A program made the position numbers and the translations under genes. Below the pieces are notes generated by a model. It was not told where the DNA came from. It did not search any database and saw nothing but the letters and a program-made list of their open reading frames with translations. A stretch of DNA of 64,000 bases, taken from NCBI RefSeq assembly GCF_903915725.1, contig NZ_CAIWTY010000086.1, forward strand, positions 124,001 to 188,000. Direction: 5' to 3'. Shown in pieces: positions 1 to 8,438 of this stretch; within the stretch, counting starts at the first letter, position 1; every line of letters starts with the position of its first letter. The stretch comes from an uncultured Rhodopila sp. (lineage in GTDB: Bacteria > Pseudomonadota > Alphaproteobacteria > Acetobacterales > Acetobacteraceae).

Positions 1-104
1 TCGGCGCCCATGTCGCCAAGCGTCTGCGAACAGAACGGACCGAGCACGACAGTGGTGACGTCGATGACCCGAATGCCGGCGAGCGGGCCGGTGGCTGCTG
101 TCAC
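1..104 (-). CDS. CaiB/BaiF family CoA-transferase, N-terminal fragment
   Basis: Only the first 34 codons are in the window; the gene runs off the left edge. The GTG start at 104 is preceded by AAGGAG at a 6-nt spacing. The visible residues include [10 protein letters not shown] and then [13 protein letters not shown], the usual opening of class III CoA-transferases, which move CoA between an acyl-CoA and a free acid. The catalytic aspartate lies further on and is not visible, so the substrate cannot be judged. It is divergent from the MFS gene at 212, with about 107 bp between the two starts that must hold both promoters. The family call is fairly firm; activity is not shown. Confidence 0.75.
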   Translation of the reverse strand, partial: MTAATGPLAGIRVIDVTTVVLGPFCSQTLGDMGA

Positions 105-211
105 GGATGTCTCCTTATCGTTGGGGCGCGGCGAAGCATCACCGCGCGCCGGGCGCTTGGCAACAAGCGCCGCCATAGGCATGCGGGCAGACCCGGGGTT
201 AGTGTGAGCGA

Positions 212-1681
212 ATGTCCGCGCCACAGCCCGTTGTCGAGCCTTCCGGTCGCGCCATCGAAAGGCGCGCCAACCCGCACACCGTGCTGATGATTGTCGCCAG
301 CGCCATGTTCATGGAGCAGCTCGACGGCACCGTCCTGGCCACCGCCCTGCCGACAATGGCGCACAGCTTCGACGTCGATCCGCTGCGGATGAACGTCGCG
401 CTGACGTCATATTTGCTGACCCTGGCGATGTTCATCCCGGCCAGCGGGCGCATTGCGGATCGGTTCGGATCAAGATCTGTGTTCCGCGCCGCGATCGGGC
501 TGTTTACGCTTGGCTCCATACTGTGCGCGCAGGCGCCGACGCTATGGACGCTGGTGGGGGCGCGGATGCTGCAAGGTGCCGGCGGGGCGATGATGTCGCC
601 GGTCGGACGGCTGGTGATGCTGCGCGTGGTGTCGAAATCGGAACTGGTCAGTTCCATGGCCTGGCTGATGGTTCCCGCCACCATCGGTCCGATCGTCGGT
701 CCGCCGATCGGCGGGTTCATCGTGACGTATTTGTCGTGGCACTGGATTTTCTACATCAACGTTCCCATCGGGGTCGCCGGGATCGTTCTGGTAACTCTGT
801 TCATCGACGAGATGAAGGAACCCACGCGGACCAAGTTCGATCTCCGCGGCCTGATCCTGTCGGGCATCGCGCTCGCCTGCCTGATGTTCGGCATCGAAGT
901 CGGTAGCCGCGGCGCCGGTTCCGCCTGGATCGTCGCCGCGCTTCTGGGCACCGGGGCGGTCTCCGGCGGACTGTACGTCGTTCACGCGCGCCGAACGCCG
1001 CGGCCGATGCTGGATTTCCGCCTGCTGCGCATAGCGACCTTCCGCATGTCGGTGTTTTGCGGCTCGTTGTCGCGCATCGCCGTCGGCGCGCTGCCTTTCC
1101 TGATGCCGATGATGTTTCAGCTTGGCTTCGGACTGTCGGCGGTATCGAGCGGCTTGATAACCTTCGTCACCTCCATCGGCTCGCTGGCGATGCGGGCCTG
1201 CGCGCCCTACTTCCTCAGGCGCCTCGGATTTCGCAACGTACTGACGTGGATCGGCGCGCTGGCAAACGGCTTGTTGGCCCTGAGCGCCGCGTTCCGGCCA
1301 GGCTGGCCGCTGCCGCTGATCTACGCGGTGTTGTTGGCTAACGGTTTTTTTCAGTCGTTACAATTCATGGCCTACAACACTATTGCTTATGCCGACGTCC
1401 CGCGCCAAGACATGAGTTCGGCAACGAGTTTTTATACCACATTCCAGCAGATGTCCCTCACTCTCGGTATTGCGGTTTCAGCTGCGGCGCTGGCTGCTTC
1501 AATTGCGGTCACCCGGCATACGCAGCCGATGCTGCCGGATTTCTCGGCGGCCTTTCTGTTCGTCGCGGCGGTATCGTTCATGGCGCCGCTGCTGGCGACG
1601 CGGTTGGACAAAGGCGCGGGCGCGGAATTGTCTGGGCATCGTGATCGCCCCGTGTCAACGAAGGTGGTACAGGATGTGTAA
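212..1681 (+). CDS. MFS transporter, DHA2 (EmrB/QacA-like) drug/solute exporter
   Basis: The product has 489 residues, the normal length for 14-helix DHA2 transporters, and is hydrophobic throughout. The major-facilitator loop motif [11 protein letters not shown] follows the second helix, and a [11 protein letters not shown] stretch matches the antiporter motif C of drug/H+ exporters. An early [11 protein letters not shown] segment (about residues 37-47) is also typical of EmrB/QacA-like proteins. It is expected in the inner membrane as a proton-driven exporter; the substrate is unknown. It is the first gene of a same-strand run with the aspartate-dehydrogenase-like gene 30 bp downstream, and is divergent from the CoA-transferase at the left edge. 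Confidence 0.85.
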   Translation: MSAPQPVVEPSGRAIERRANPHTVLMIVASAMFMEQLDGTVLATALPTMAHSFDVDPLRMNVALTSYLLTLAMFIPASGRIADRFGSRSVFRAAIGLFTLGSILCAQAPTLWTLVGARMLQGAGGAMMSPVGRLVMLRVVSKSELVSSMAWLMVPATIGPIVGPPIGGFIVTYLSWHWIFYINVPIGVAGIVLVTLFIDEMKEPTRTKFDLRGLILSGIALACLMFGIEVGSRGAGSAWIVAALLGTGAVSGGLYVVHARRTPRPMLDFRLLRIATFRMSVFCGSLSRIAVGALPFLMPMMFQLGFGLSAVSSGLITFVTSIGSLAMRACAPYFLRRLGFRNVLTWIGALANGLLALSAAFRPGWPLPLIYAVLLANGFFQSLQFMAYNTIAYADVPRQDMSSATSFYTTFQQMSLTLGIAVSAAALAASIAVTRHTQPMLPDFSAAFLFVAAVSFMAPLLATRLDKGAGAELSGHRDRPVSTKVVQDV

Positions 1682-1711
1682 GCGGCAGCTTAGGTCGGAA
1701 GGAGTACTGGC

Positions 1712-2515
1712 ATGAACAGGACGGTTGCGATTGCCGGTCTCGGCGCGATCGGACTGCCGGTGGCACGTGCGCTTGATGAGGGTATCGTCGGCCTGCGGCT
1801 GATCGGCGTGGCCAGCCGCGATCCTGCAAAGGCGCGGGCCAAGCTGGCCGACTTCCAGTCGGAGCCGCCGCTGATGGATTTCGACGAACTGGCCGATGCG
1901 GACATTGTCGTTGAAGCCGCGCCGGCCTCAATGTTCGAAAAAATCGCGCTGCCGGCGCTGCAGGCCGGACGAATTTTCGTACCGGCCTCGGTCGGGGCCC
2001 TGTTGCCGCGCATGCATCTGGCCAAGCTCGCCATGCAGACGGGCGCACGGATCATCATCCCGACGGGGACCATTCTTGGCCTTGACGCGGTCCGCGCGGC
2101 CGCGGAGGGTCCAGTCGAAAGCGTCTCGATTGAAACCCGCAAGCCGCCCGGCGCTCTCGCCGGCGCGCCCTACCTGGTCAGGCAGGGGATCGAAATCATG
2201 GCTATTACCGAGCCGCTCCTGGTGTTCGAGGGCAACGCCCTGGATGCCGCGGCGGGCTTCCCGGCGAACGCGAACGTGGCGGCGGCTCTGGCTCTGGCGG
2301 GCATCGGCCCGGTTCGCACCAAAGTGCGGATTTGGGCCGATCCCGGGGTCACACGGAACATCCATACGATTTGCGTGGAGGCCGACGCGGCCAGGTTCTC
2401 GATGACTGTCGAAAACGTGCCGAGCACGGAGAATCCGAGGACCGGACGCCTGGCTGGACTGTCGATATTGGCCTGTCTGCGTGGCCTGGTGTCGACACTG
2501 AGAGCCGGTAGCTGA
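1712..2515 (+). CDS. L-aspartate dehydrogenase-like NAD(P)-dependent oxidoreductase
   Basis: The 267-residue protein begins with a Rossmann loop, AGLGAIGLPVARAL (about residues 8-21). It ends with the signature of the aspartate dehydrogenase family: GFPANANVAAALALAG, DPGVTRNIHTI with the expected catalytic histidine, and ENPRTGRLAGLS. Family enzymes oxidatively deaminate L-aspartate to iminoaspartate, which can feed NAD synthesis. No nadA or nadC is nearby, and the neighbours are an exporter and a CoA-transferase, so a catabolic or different amino-acid substrate is equally possible. GGAAGGAG precedes the ATG. The next gene starts 7 bp after the stop, so the two are probably translated together. 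Confidence 0.8.
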   Translation: MNRTVAIAGLGAIGLPVARALDEGIVGLRLIGVASRDPAKARAKLADFQSEPPLMDFDELADADIVVEAAPASMFEKIALPALQAGRIFVPASVGALLPRMHLAKLAMQTGARIIIPTGTILGLDAVRAAAEGPVESVSIETRKPPGALAGAPYLVRQGIEIMAITEPLLVFEGNALDAAAGFPANANVAAALALAGIGPVRTKVRIWADPGVTRNIHTICVEADAARFSMTVENVPSTENPRTGRLAGLSILACLRGLVSTLRAGS

Positions 2516-2522
2516 TCCCCTC

Positions 2523-2849
2523 GTGACGGAGGCGCTGACCTACCTGTCAGCGATTGGCCTGTTCAGCTTCGTGACCATGGCCAGCGCGATGATGCGGCAT
2601 GAGCTGCTGTTGGTGGCCTGCATGCCCGCGGTGTTCGTCGCCCTGATCATGGGCTTCGTGATGGCGATCTATGCGAATGATGCGTTCGGGGCGATGCCGG
2701 TGGGTGCAGCATTGATCGTCGGTGCCTTGCCCGGATGGTGGCTGAGCAGGCGGATCAGACCGAAGGAGCTGGCGATCGCGGTCTACCTCGGTTGGACGGT
2801 CGCCTTGGTGCTGGTGTTAGTGGCCGTCGGCTTCCCCGATCGGGGGTAA
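2523..2849 (+). CDS. small hypothetical membrane protein
   Basis: The 108-residue protein is almost entirely hydrophobic, with three to four predicted helices (about residues 8-22, 28-50, 57-73 and 84-103) and one short charged loop, SRRIRPKE. I do not recognise the family. The GTG start lies 7 bp after the preceding stop, which argues for translational coupling and for a real gene. The context (an MFS exporter and an aspartate-dehydrogenase-like enzyme upstream) gives no clear job; it could be an accessory membrane subunit. It is convergent with the exosortase locus at 2908. Confidence 0.55.
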   Translation: MTEALTYLSAIGLFSFVTMASAMMRHELLLVACMPAVFVALIMGFVMAIYANDAFGAMPVGAALIVGALPGWWLSRRIRPKELAIAVYLGWTVALVLVLVAVGFPDRG

Positions 2850-2907
2850 TGGCCGCTACGGGGAACCCGTATCACCGGCGAGCGGATCGCCTGAGACGCA
2901 CCTTCCC

Positions 2908-3381
2908 TTACGGAGTTGGCCACGCCGAGAGCGAAGACGTGGTGGCATCCAGATGACAAGCAGGTCCCGCGACCACCATGACTGGCTGCGCCACATGGCC
3001 ATCGCGAATCCGGGCCAGCAACTGGCGCATATGCACGCCCATTGCGGTCGCGGGCATGGGGCCAAGCGTATTCAGCAGCAGGAAGCGTTCGGCGCCCGCT
3101 TGATCCGCCTTCAGGGCTTGCAGTCTTGGCATGATTTCGTCGGCGTTGCCCATCGGAACGACGGACAGGCGGCAGTCACCGGCACCGGCAAAGTAATGGA
3201 TCAGGTAGATGCCGGAGGCGGTCAAAGGAGCGCTTTGTTCCAGCCGCAGGCCGTTCGCTGCTCCCCAGGCGGTTGCATCGCCACCGGGCTCACTCATGAC
3301 CCGGTCAGCCGGAAGCGGTCTGAACCATGCGCCGATGGCCACTGCAACTATGGCTGCGATCAGGGCCGCTATCCGTATCAT
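2908..3381 (-). CDS. exosortase-associated membrane-anchored hypothetical protein
   Basis: The 157-residue protein has one N-terminal hydrophobic segment (about residues 3-20, IRIAALIAAIVAVAIGAW), followed by a soluble domain that should face the periplasm. I see no catalytic motif; two cysteines sit at about residues 70 and 142. The start is fixed by a 4-bp ATGA overlap with the exosortase stop at 3378-3381, so the two are translationally coupled. The position recalls the EpsI-type partner encoded beside other exosortases, but the sequence does not show the EpsI family clearly. An accessory role in sorting or in handling the cleaved substrate is inference. Confidence 0.65.
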   Translation of the reverse strand: MIRIAALIAAIVAVAIGAWFRPLPADRVMSEPGGDATAWGAANGLRLEQSAPLTASGIYLIHYFAGAGDCRLSVVPMGNADEIMPRLQALKADQAGAERFLLLNTLGPMPATAMGVHMRQLLARIRDGHVAQPVMVVAGPACHLDATTSSLSAWPTP

Positions 3382-4208
3382 GCGGCTCGCCGGGAGGGCA
3401 GAGCCGCCAGGACGATCACGCCGGCCCAGGCCAGTTGCAGCGGCAATACTCCGGTTTCGGTATGCAAATATTGATAGATCGCGGGCGAGCACGCCATCGC
3501 CACAAGTCGGCCGGTGTTCAGCCCGCACAGCATCCCGAGCGCGGCGGCGACGCGCACCGCCGCGGGCATTTCCGCCGGCCGCACCAGGCGGCAAAGGGAA
3601 AAGGTGCCGACGGCGCAGGGATAAGCCAGCGTCAGCAGCGAGCAGGCGCGTAATATGACGAAGCTGTGGCCGTCCGGGAGCAATACCCGGTTGCCTGTAG
3701 CCTCGGCCATGATGCCGCCGAGGTTCAGAAAACCCGCTACGAGATGGCTCTCGATCCACAGCACCGGCACGCTGGCGAAACCGGCCCAGACGCTGTCTTT
3801 CAGGCCCCATCCGGCGAGTGCGAGCAGAAGGATGCCGCCGGCGCGTCCGACAACCCCGTTGGAGCGGAATGAGATCGCGGCGGCGCAACCAAGCGCCAGA
3901 GTGGCGGACATCCGAAACGGCATCATGCAGGCGAGCAGCGCCAGACCGAACAGCGCCCAATCGAGCGGCTCCGCCGGTGATGCCTCAAGCTTCGGCAGAC
4001 CAGCGATGAACGCGATAGCGGCCAGCACGATCATCGGATGAATGGAGCCACCGGCGATCGGCCCGGTCGCCAGTAGCCAGTGCGCGGCAGCGGCGACGGC
4101 CGCGCATCCCAGCAACCAGGCCGCCGAAACCGGGGCCGTTGCGTTCCCCGCGATGCGAAATGCGAGAGTGTCCTTGCAGATTGCAACGCGCCTGAGAAGC
4201 TCTCGCAT
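3378..4208 (-). CDS. exosortase/archaeosortase family transpeptidase
   Basis: The 276-residue multi-spanning membrane protein is in the short range for exosortases. The family's catalytic triad is visible in order: Cys189 in RACSLL, Arg234 in LNTGRL and His249 in YLHTETG, with the upstream GNRVLLPDG segment typical of the family. Exosortases cleave a C-terminal sorting signal (box, membrane helix, basic tail) on exported proteins and attach the product elsewhere. The cysteine motif is RACSLL rather than the more common ACSG, so this is a divergent subtype and I do not assign a class letter. It lies 18 bp downstream of a tiny protein with exactly such a signal and overlaps the next gene by 4 bp. 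Confidence 0.85.
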   Translation of the reverse strand: MRELLRRVAICKDTLAFRIAGNATAPVSAAWLLGCAAVAAAAHWLLATGPIAGGSIHPMIVLAAIAFIAGLPKLEASPAEPLDWALFGLALLACMMPFRMSATLALGCAAAISFRSNGVVGRAGGILLLALAGWGLKDSVWAGFASVPVLWIESHLVAGFLNLGGIMAEATGNRVLLPDGHSFVILRACSLLTLAYPCAVGTFSLCRLVRPAEMPAAVRVAAALGMLCGLNTGRLVAMACSPAIYQYLHTETGVLPLQLAWAGVIVLAALPSRRAA

Positions 4209-4226
4209 CGCCGCCGCTCCGGGGCG

Positions 4227-4415
4227 CTAACGGCCGATGCGGCGGTGGCGGACCACTGCCACGCCGCCGCCGCAGGCGAGGACGATCCCGAGCGTTGCCC
4301 AACCGAAATCGGGAGCGGGCAGTTCGCGGTCGTCTCCTCCGCCGTATTCGGCGTGGGCAAGCTGGACGGAACCGAGTAGCAGAACGATAGCGCAGGCGGC
4401 GATCAGGCGGGACAT
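4227..4415 (-). CDS. tiny exosortase substrate with C-terminal sorting signal
   Basis: The 62-residue protein has a signal peptide (residues 1-22, ending AHA), a short polar stretch EYGGGDDRELPAPD, a hydrophobic helix (about residues 38-56) and a basic tail RHRRIGR. That order, with a proline-rich box before the helix, is the layout of PEP-CTERM-like sorting domains; here the box reads LPAPDFG. After signal-peptide removal and exosortase cleavage only about a dozen residues would remain. AGGAG lies 7 nt before the ATG, which supports a real gene despite its size. It is first in the exosortase operon. In layout it resembles other very short exosortase substrates such as VPEID-CTERM proteins, with a different box. 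Confidence 0.75.
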   Translation of the reverse strand: MSRLIAACAIVLLLGSVQLAHAEYGGGDDRELPAPDFGWATLGIVLACGGGVAVVRHRRIGR

Positions 4416-4743
4416 GGCATTTCTCCTGGTTGTCGACGCCGGGGCAGTCGCAAATCGCGCGCCAGTTTGTTTTAATAAAAGTATTATGTGTTATGCGTTA
4501 TTACCGTAGGTGCGTGCACCGGGAACGGCAGCGCGCCCGAATTCGCTTCCGCATGGTTTCCTTCTCGATTGGCTCGATTGGCTCGATTGGCTCGATGGCG
4601 GATGCGGAGCGGATGAAGGGTGTATCGGCGGCCATTTCCGGTCACCAGGGTTCCGGTTCGCGGGAAATCGTCATCGGGGTTGATTGGCCCCTGTTGGCAA
4701 ATCCACCGAGAGGCGGGTTGAAAAAGCCGCGTCCGACTGGCTG
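4416..4743. promoter_or_regulatory. intergenic region upstream of the exosortase operon
   Basis: These 328 bp separate the start of the tiny substrate gene (4415) from the stop of the MFS gene (4744), so they must hold the exosortase-operon promoter and the upstream gene's 3' end. The part next to 4415 contains an AT-rich stretch at about 4468-4505 that stands out from the GC-rich surroundings. A 9-bp tandem repeat lies at 4564-4596. I see no convincing gene. Confidence 0.4.
4564..4596. repeat. 9-bp tandem repeat, about 3.7 copies
   Basis: The unit CTCGATTGG occurs at 4564-4572, 4573-4581 and 4582-4590 without a mismatch, followed by a partial CTCGAT at 4591-4596. It is non-coding and lies between the MFS gene and the exosortase operon. 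Confidence 0.9.
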
Positions 4744-5928
4744 CTAGGCACTGCGCTCGCGTCCAGCGCGTCGCAGCCCCCACATCAGTAAAAGTATCGC
4801 CGGCAGCAGCGCGCCCGTCAGGCACAACCCGTTCCATCCCGCCATCCCGAAACTGAAGCTCGCGAGTGCGGAACCGGCGGACGCGCCGATAAAGGTGGTC
4901 GTCATGTAGACGGCGGTGATGCGCGAGCGAGCCTGCGGGTTCAACCTGTAGATCACGGACTGGTTCGAAATGTGCAACGCCTGCGCTCCGACATCGAGCG
5001 AGAAGGCGCCTGCAACAACTGCCCAAATCGAAAGGCTGCCGAACGCCAGCACACCCCATGACAGCAACAACACCGCCGCGGCCACACCTGTCACTGTGTT
5101 GGCATGCCCCCGATCGGCCAGCCGCCCGGCCACATTGGCCGCCAGGGCGCCGGCCGCGCCAATAAGGCCGAACAGGCCGATGGTCGCTTCGGTGTAATGG
5201 TAGGGCGGTCCACTCAAAAGGAACGTCAACCCTGTCCACAGCACGCTGAACGTTCCCAACCCCAACGCAAAATACGCCGATCGGCGGCGCAGTTCCGGTT
5301 CGGCGCGGGCGAGGTGCAGCAGCGAGAGCAGCAAACGCCCATACTGCAGGCGTCCGCGCATGCCTTCGTGCGGGATTGCGGCACGTAGCGCCAACAGCAA
5401 CGCGGCGACCATTGCGGCGGCGATCAGATACATCGAGCGCCAGCCGAACCATTCCGCAACCAGGCCGGAGACGGTCCTCGCCAGCAGAATGCCCAGCAAC
5501 AAACCGGTCATGACCTGCCCGATATAGCGGCCCCGCGAGTCCTCCGGCGCTTTGGAAGCGACGTACGGGATCACCACCATGGCGGCGCTGGAACTGCATC
5601 CCGCGACCAGGCTGGCGGCGGCGAAGCTGACGAAGCCGGGGCTGGCGCCGGCGGCGAGCAGGGCGGCGATGTTGACCCCGAGCATGCCCGACAGCAGTTG
5701 ACGCCGATCGAGCACATCCCCCAGCGGGACGACCAGCAACAGGCCGAGCGCATAGCCGAGCTGGGTGAAGGTAACCAGATATCCGGCGCTGGTAACACTG
5801 CAACCGAACGACGCGGCGATCGCGGCCAGCAACGGCTGGACGTAGTAAAGGTTCGCGACCATCGTCCCCGCCGTGACGGCGAACAGCAGCACGCGCCAGC
5901 GGTTGAGCCATTCGGGCTGAGCACTCAT
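4744..5928 (-). CDS. MFS transporter, DHA1-type (YnfM-like)
   Basis: The 394-residue protein has the length and hydrophobicity of a 12-helix major-facilitator carrier. The opening GTMVANLYYVQPLLAAIA and the loop motif PLGDVLDRRQLL match the YnfM-like group of bacterial MFS exporters, often annotated as multidrug or sugar efflux. A second loop, GRLADRGH, near residue 270 is the repeat of that motif in the second half. The substrate is unknown. The glutamine amidotransferase lies upstream on the same strand with only 16 bp between its stop and this start, so the two may be cotranscribed. Confidence 0.8.
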   Translation of the reverse strand: MSAQPEWLNRWRVLLFAVTAGTMVANLYYVQPLLAAIAASFGCSVTSAGYLVTFTQLGYALGLLLVVPLGDVLDRRQLLSGMLGVNIAALLAAGASPGFVSFAAASLVAGCSSSAAMVVIPYVASKAPEDSRGRYIGQVMTGLLLGILLARTVSGLVAEWFGWRSMYLIAAAMVAALLLALRAAIPHEGMRGRLQYGRLLLSLLHLARAEPELRRRSAYFALGLGTFSVLWTGLTFLLSGPPYHYTEATIGLFGLIGAAGALAANVAGRLADRGHANTVTGVAAAVLLLSWGVLAFGSLSIWAVVAGAFSLDVGAQALHISNQSVIYRLNPQARSRITAVYMTTTFIGASAGSALASFSFGMAGWNGLCLTGALLPAILLLMWGLRRAGRERSA

Positions 5929-5944
5929 CCCGGGATAATGCGCG

Positions 5945-6655
5945 TCAGACGATCTCGGTCAGCCACCGGCCGAACACGGCCTCGGCGACCCCGCGCGCGT
6001 GCACGGCGACCTGCGCTGTTGCCGCCCGGAGGTTCCGAATGGAAATACCGGCCGCAGCCAGTTCGACGGCATGTCCGACATACCAGTGCTCCAGCCGTTT
6101 CGGATCCACTTCGAGATGAAACTGCAGGCCGAGTCCTTGCCTCCGATACGCGAACGCCTGGTTTTTGCAGACCGTTGTGGATGCAAGCAGCGACGCGCCA
6201 TCGGGCAGGTTGAATGTATCGCCATGCCAATGGAGAACCACGGCGCCGCCATCCAGTGCGCCAAGGCAGGAGGATTCTCCCGCCTCGGTCAAGCTCACCG
6301 CACTCCATCCGATTTCCTTGGCGCCACTCGGGTACACCGCTTGCCCCAGCGCGCGTGCCATGAGCTGTGCGCCAAGGCAGATGCCCAAAGTCGGCAGATC
6401 CCGCGTCAGACGCTGCTCCAGCAGTTCAATCTCTCGCAGGAGAAACGGATAATCCTCCGCATCGTAAACGCCGATCGGCCCGCCGAGAATGATCAGGAGA
6501 TCGGCTTTGGCGATATGTGGTGCGGCCAGATCGCCGGTCGCGGCATCACAATAGGAAAAGTCCCAACCCGCCCGATCGAGAATCGGGCCGAGCAAACCAA
6601 GATCCTCGAACGCAATATGACGGATGGCGACGGCGGAGCGGCGGGGGACGGGCAT
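5945..6655 (-). CDS. class I glutamine amidotransferase domain protein
   Basis: The 236-residue protein has the full amidotransferase triad: Cys93 in GICLGAQ, His180 and Glu182 in LQFHLEV, plus the oxyanion-strand motif ILGGPIGVYD. This is the stand-alone form related to the GuaA glutaminase domain (GMP synthase-like); such proteins hydrolyse glutamine or gamma-glutamyl compounds in the cytoplasm. No synthetase partner is next to it, so the acceptor is unknown. It precedes the MFS gene on the same strand at 16 bp. Confidence 0.82.
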   Translation of the reverse strand: MPVPRRSAVAIRHIAFEDLGLLGPILDRAGWDFSYCDAATGDLAAPHIAKADLLIILGGPIGVYDAEDYPFLLREIELLEQRLTRDLPTLGICLGAQLMARALGQAVYPSGAKEIGWSAVSLTEAGESSCLGALDGGAVVLHWHGDTFNLPDGASLLASTTVCKNQAFAYRRQGLGLQFHLEVDPKRLEHWYVGHAVELAAAGISIRNLRAATAQVAVHARGVAEAVFGRWLTEIV

Positions 6656-6697
6656 GCGGCATCAATCTCAAGGTGACGACGTAAGCTGCCGCGGGGT

Positions 6698-8422
6698 TCA
6701 GCCGAATGTAAAGGCGTATGCCTCCACACCCGGATCGAGGAAACGGATTTCGAAGGTGCGGTCGCCGATGGCGCCAGTCTGCCGGACAAGCTGATACAGC
6801 CGCTGGCTCGTCACGGTGCCCTGGCCATCGGCATCCGTGTCTGCCCCATGGCTGTCCCCCGGCGGCGCGCCGTCGATGGTGATCCGAAACCGTATGGGCG
6901 CGGCTTCCGCCGCCGGGCCGAGCACGAGGTGAAGGTCGCGCGCATGGAAGCGGTAGACGATGCTGCCCCCCGGTTGGTTGAGTTCCGCATGCTCGCCGTT
7001 GATCGTCCAGTCACCGGCCAGGCCCCATTGATTGAGCCCCGGCGTCCCAGCCGAATACACGCGCGGCGCGTTGCGGACTGAACCGCCCGGGGAGACGAAA
7101 TTCTCCGCCCGGGTGAAGCCGATATAGGTTTCCGGCGACTGCGTATCGGCCATGTCGGCAGCGGCTTCCGCCCCGGTTGCCTGCACCGCCACCAGGCGGT
7201 CCGCAACGCCGGTCTTGCCGGCTTCGGCGAGCAGTTGCTGAATCACCCGCTCCGACTCGTCGTATTCGCCCTCACCGAAATGGTGGTGGCGGATCTGCCC
7301 CTGCGCGTCGATGAAGTAGTGCGCCGGCCAGTAATGGTTGCCGAACGCCCGCCAGATCGCATAGTCGTTGTCGATCGCTACCGGATAATCAATTCCGAGA
7401 TCTGCTACCGCTTTCTTCACGTTGTCGATTTTCCGCTCGAAGGCGAATTCCGGCGCATGCACGCCGATGACGACCAGCCCTTGGTCCTTGTACTTTTCCG
7501 CCCAGGCGCGAACATAGGGGATCGAGCGCAGGCAGTTGATGCAGGAATAGGTCCAGAAATCCACCAGCACGACCTTGCCGCGCAGCCCTTCGGCCGTCAG
7601 CGGCGGCGAGTTCAGCCAGGCGACTGCCCCGGTCAGCGGCGGCATCTCGTCCTCGACGGGCAGTGCGCCGGCGGTCTTCGGGCCATCCGCCGCGGGATGG
7701 AACCGGTCCAGCAGCCCCTGCTCCAGCGAGGCCGTGCCGGCGGCCGAGACGCGGGTCAGGAAGCCGGTATCGAGGCCCAGCCCGATGACGGCCACGGCAA
7801 CCAGCACCGCGGCGCCCAGGCCGCGCCGCACCCACTCGCCAACGCCGAGCGAGCGTTTCATCGCCGCGAACACCCGCCCGCCAACCAGCAGCGCCAGCGC
7901 CAGCGAGGTGGCTGCTCCGGCCGCGTAGGCCAGCAGCAGCAGAGAGGTCCCGACGCTGGCGCCCTGAAGCGCCGCGCCGGTCAGGATCAGGCCCAGGACC
8001 GGGCCGGCGCACGGCGCCCAAAGCAGCCCGGTGGCGACGCCCAGCAGCAACGATGGCAGGATCGTCCCGCCGCCCGCGCGCTCCTGCCCATCGGCGGATT
8101 GCGACAGGCGCGCGCCGAGGGCGACGAGCGGGCGGGTCATCCGATCTGCCAGGGCCGGGAACAGCAGCGTGACGCCGAACAGTGCGAGCAGCGCCAGTGC
8201 CGCCAGACGGCCATAGCTATTCGCCTCGACCGCCCAGCCGCCTCCGACAGCCGCCAGGGTGGCGACCGCGGCAAAGGTGGCCGCCATGCCAAGCAGCAAG
8301 GGCAGGCCGCTGCTGATGAAGGGGCGGTCCGCGCGGGCGAAGACGAAGGGCAGGACGGGGAGGATGCACGGGCTGACGATGGTCAGCACGCCGCCGAGAT
8401 AGGCCAGCAGGAACAGGATCAT
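6698..8422 (-). CDS. dipZ: DipZ-type thiol-disulfide transporter (CcdA + thioredoxin-like fusion)
   Basis: The 574-residue protein has three parts. Residues 1-220 are a CcdA-like membrane domain with the paired cysteines Cys19 (SPCILPVLPF) and Cys138 (WAPCAGP). Residues about 255-415 form a periplasmic thioredoxin/TlpA-like domain with active-site Cys294-Cys297 in WTYSCINC, a motif characteristic of DipZ. The last roughly 150 residues form the carbohydrate-binding-like C-terminal domain of this family. It should carry electrons from cytoplasmic thioredoxin across the membrane to periplasmic proteins. I chose the ATG at 8422 because the membrane domain begins there. It starts 16 bp after the msrB stop, so MsrB is the likely client. 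Confidence 0.88.
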   Translation of the reverse strand: MILFLLAYLGGVLTIVSPCILPVLPFVFARADRPFISSGLPLLLGMAATFAAVATLAAVGGGWAVEANSYGRLAALALLALFGVTLLFPALADRMTRPLVALGARLSQSADGQERAGGGTILPSLLLGVATGLLWAPCAGPVLGLILTGAALQGASVGTSLLLLAYAAGAATSLALALLVGGRVFAAMKRSLGVGEWVRRGLGAAVLVAVAVIGLGLDTGFLTRVSAAGTASLEQGLLDRFHPAADGPKTAGALPVEDEMPPLTGAVAWLNSPPLTAEGLRGKVVLVDFWTYSCINCLRSIPYVRAWAEKYKDQGLVVIGVHAPEFAFERKIDNVKKAVADLGIDYPVAIDNDYAIWRAFGNHYWPAHYFIDAQGQIRHHHFGEGEYDESERVIQQLLAEAGKTGVADRLVAVQATGAEAAADMADTQSPETYIGFTRAENFVSPGGSVRNAPRVYSAGTPGLNQWGLAGDWTINGEHAELNQPGGSIVYRFHARDLHLVLGPAAEAAPIRFRITIDGAPPGDSHGADTDADGQGTVTSQRLYQLVRQTGAIGDRTFEIRFLDPGVEAYAFTFG

Positions 8423-8438
8423 CGGTGGTGCCCCGCTG

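Noticed and set aside
2908-3960. 350-codon minus-strand frame covering the exosortase region
   Set aside because: Its first two thirds are the out-of-frame shadow of the exosortase; the real gene begins at the ATG at 3381.
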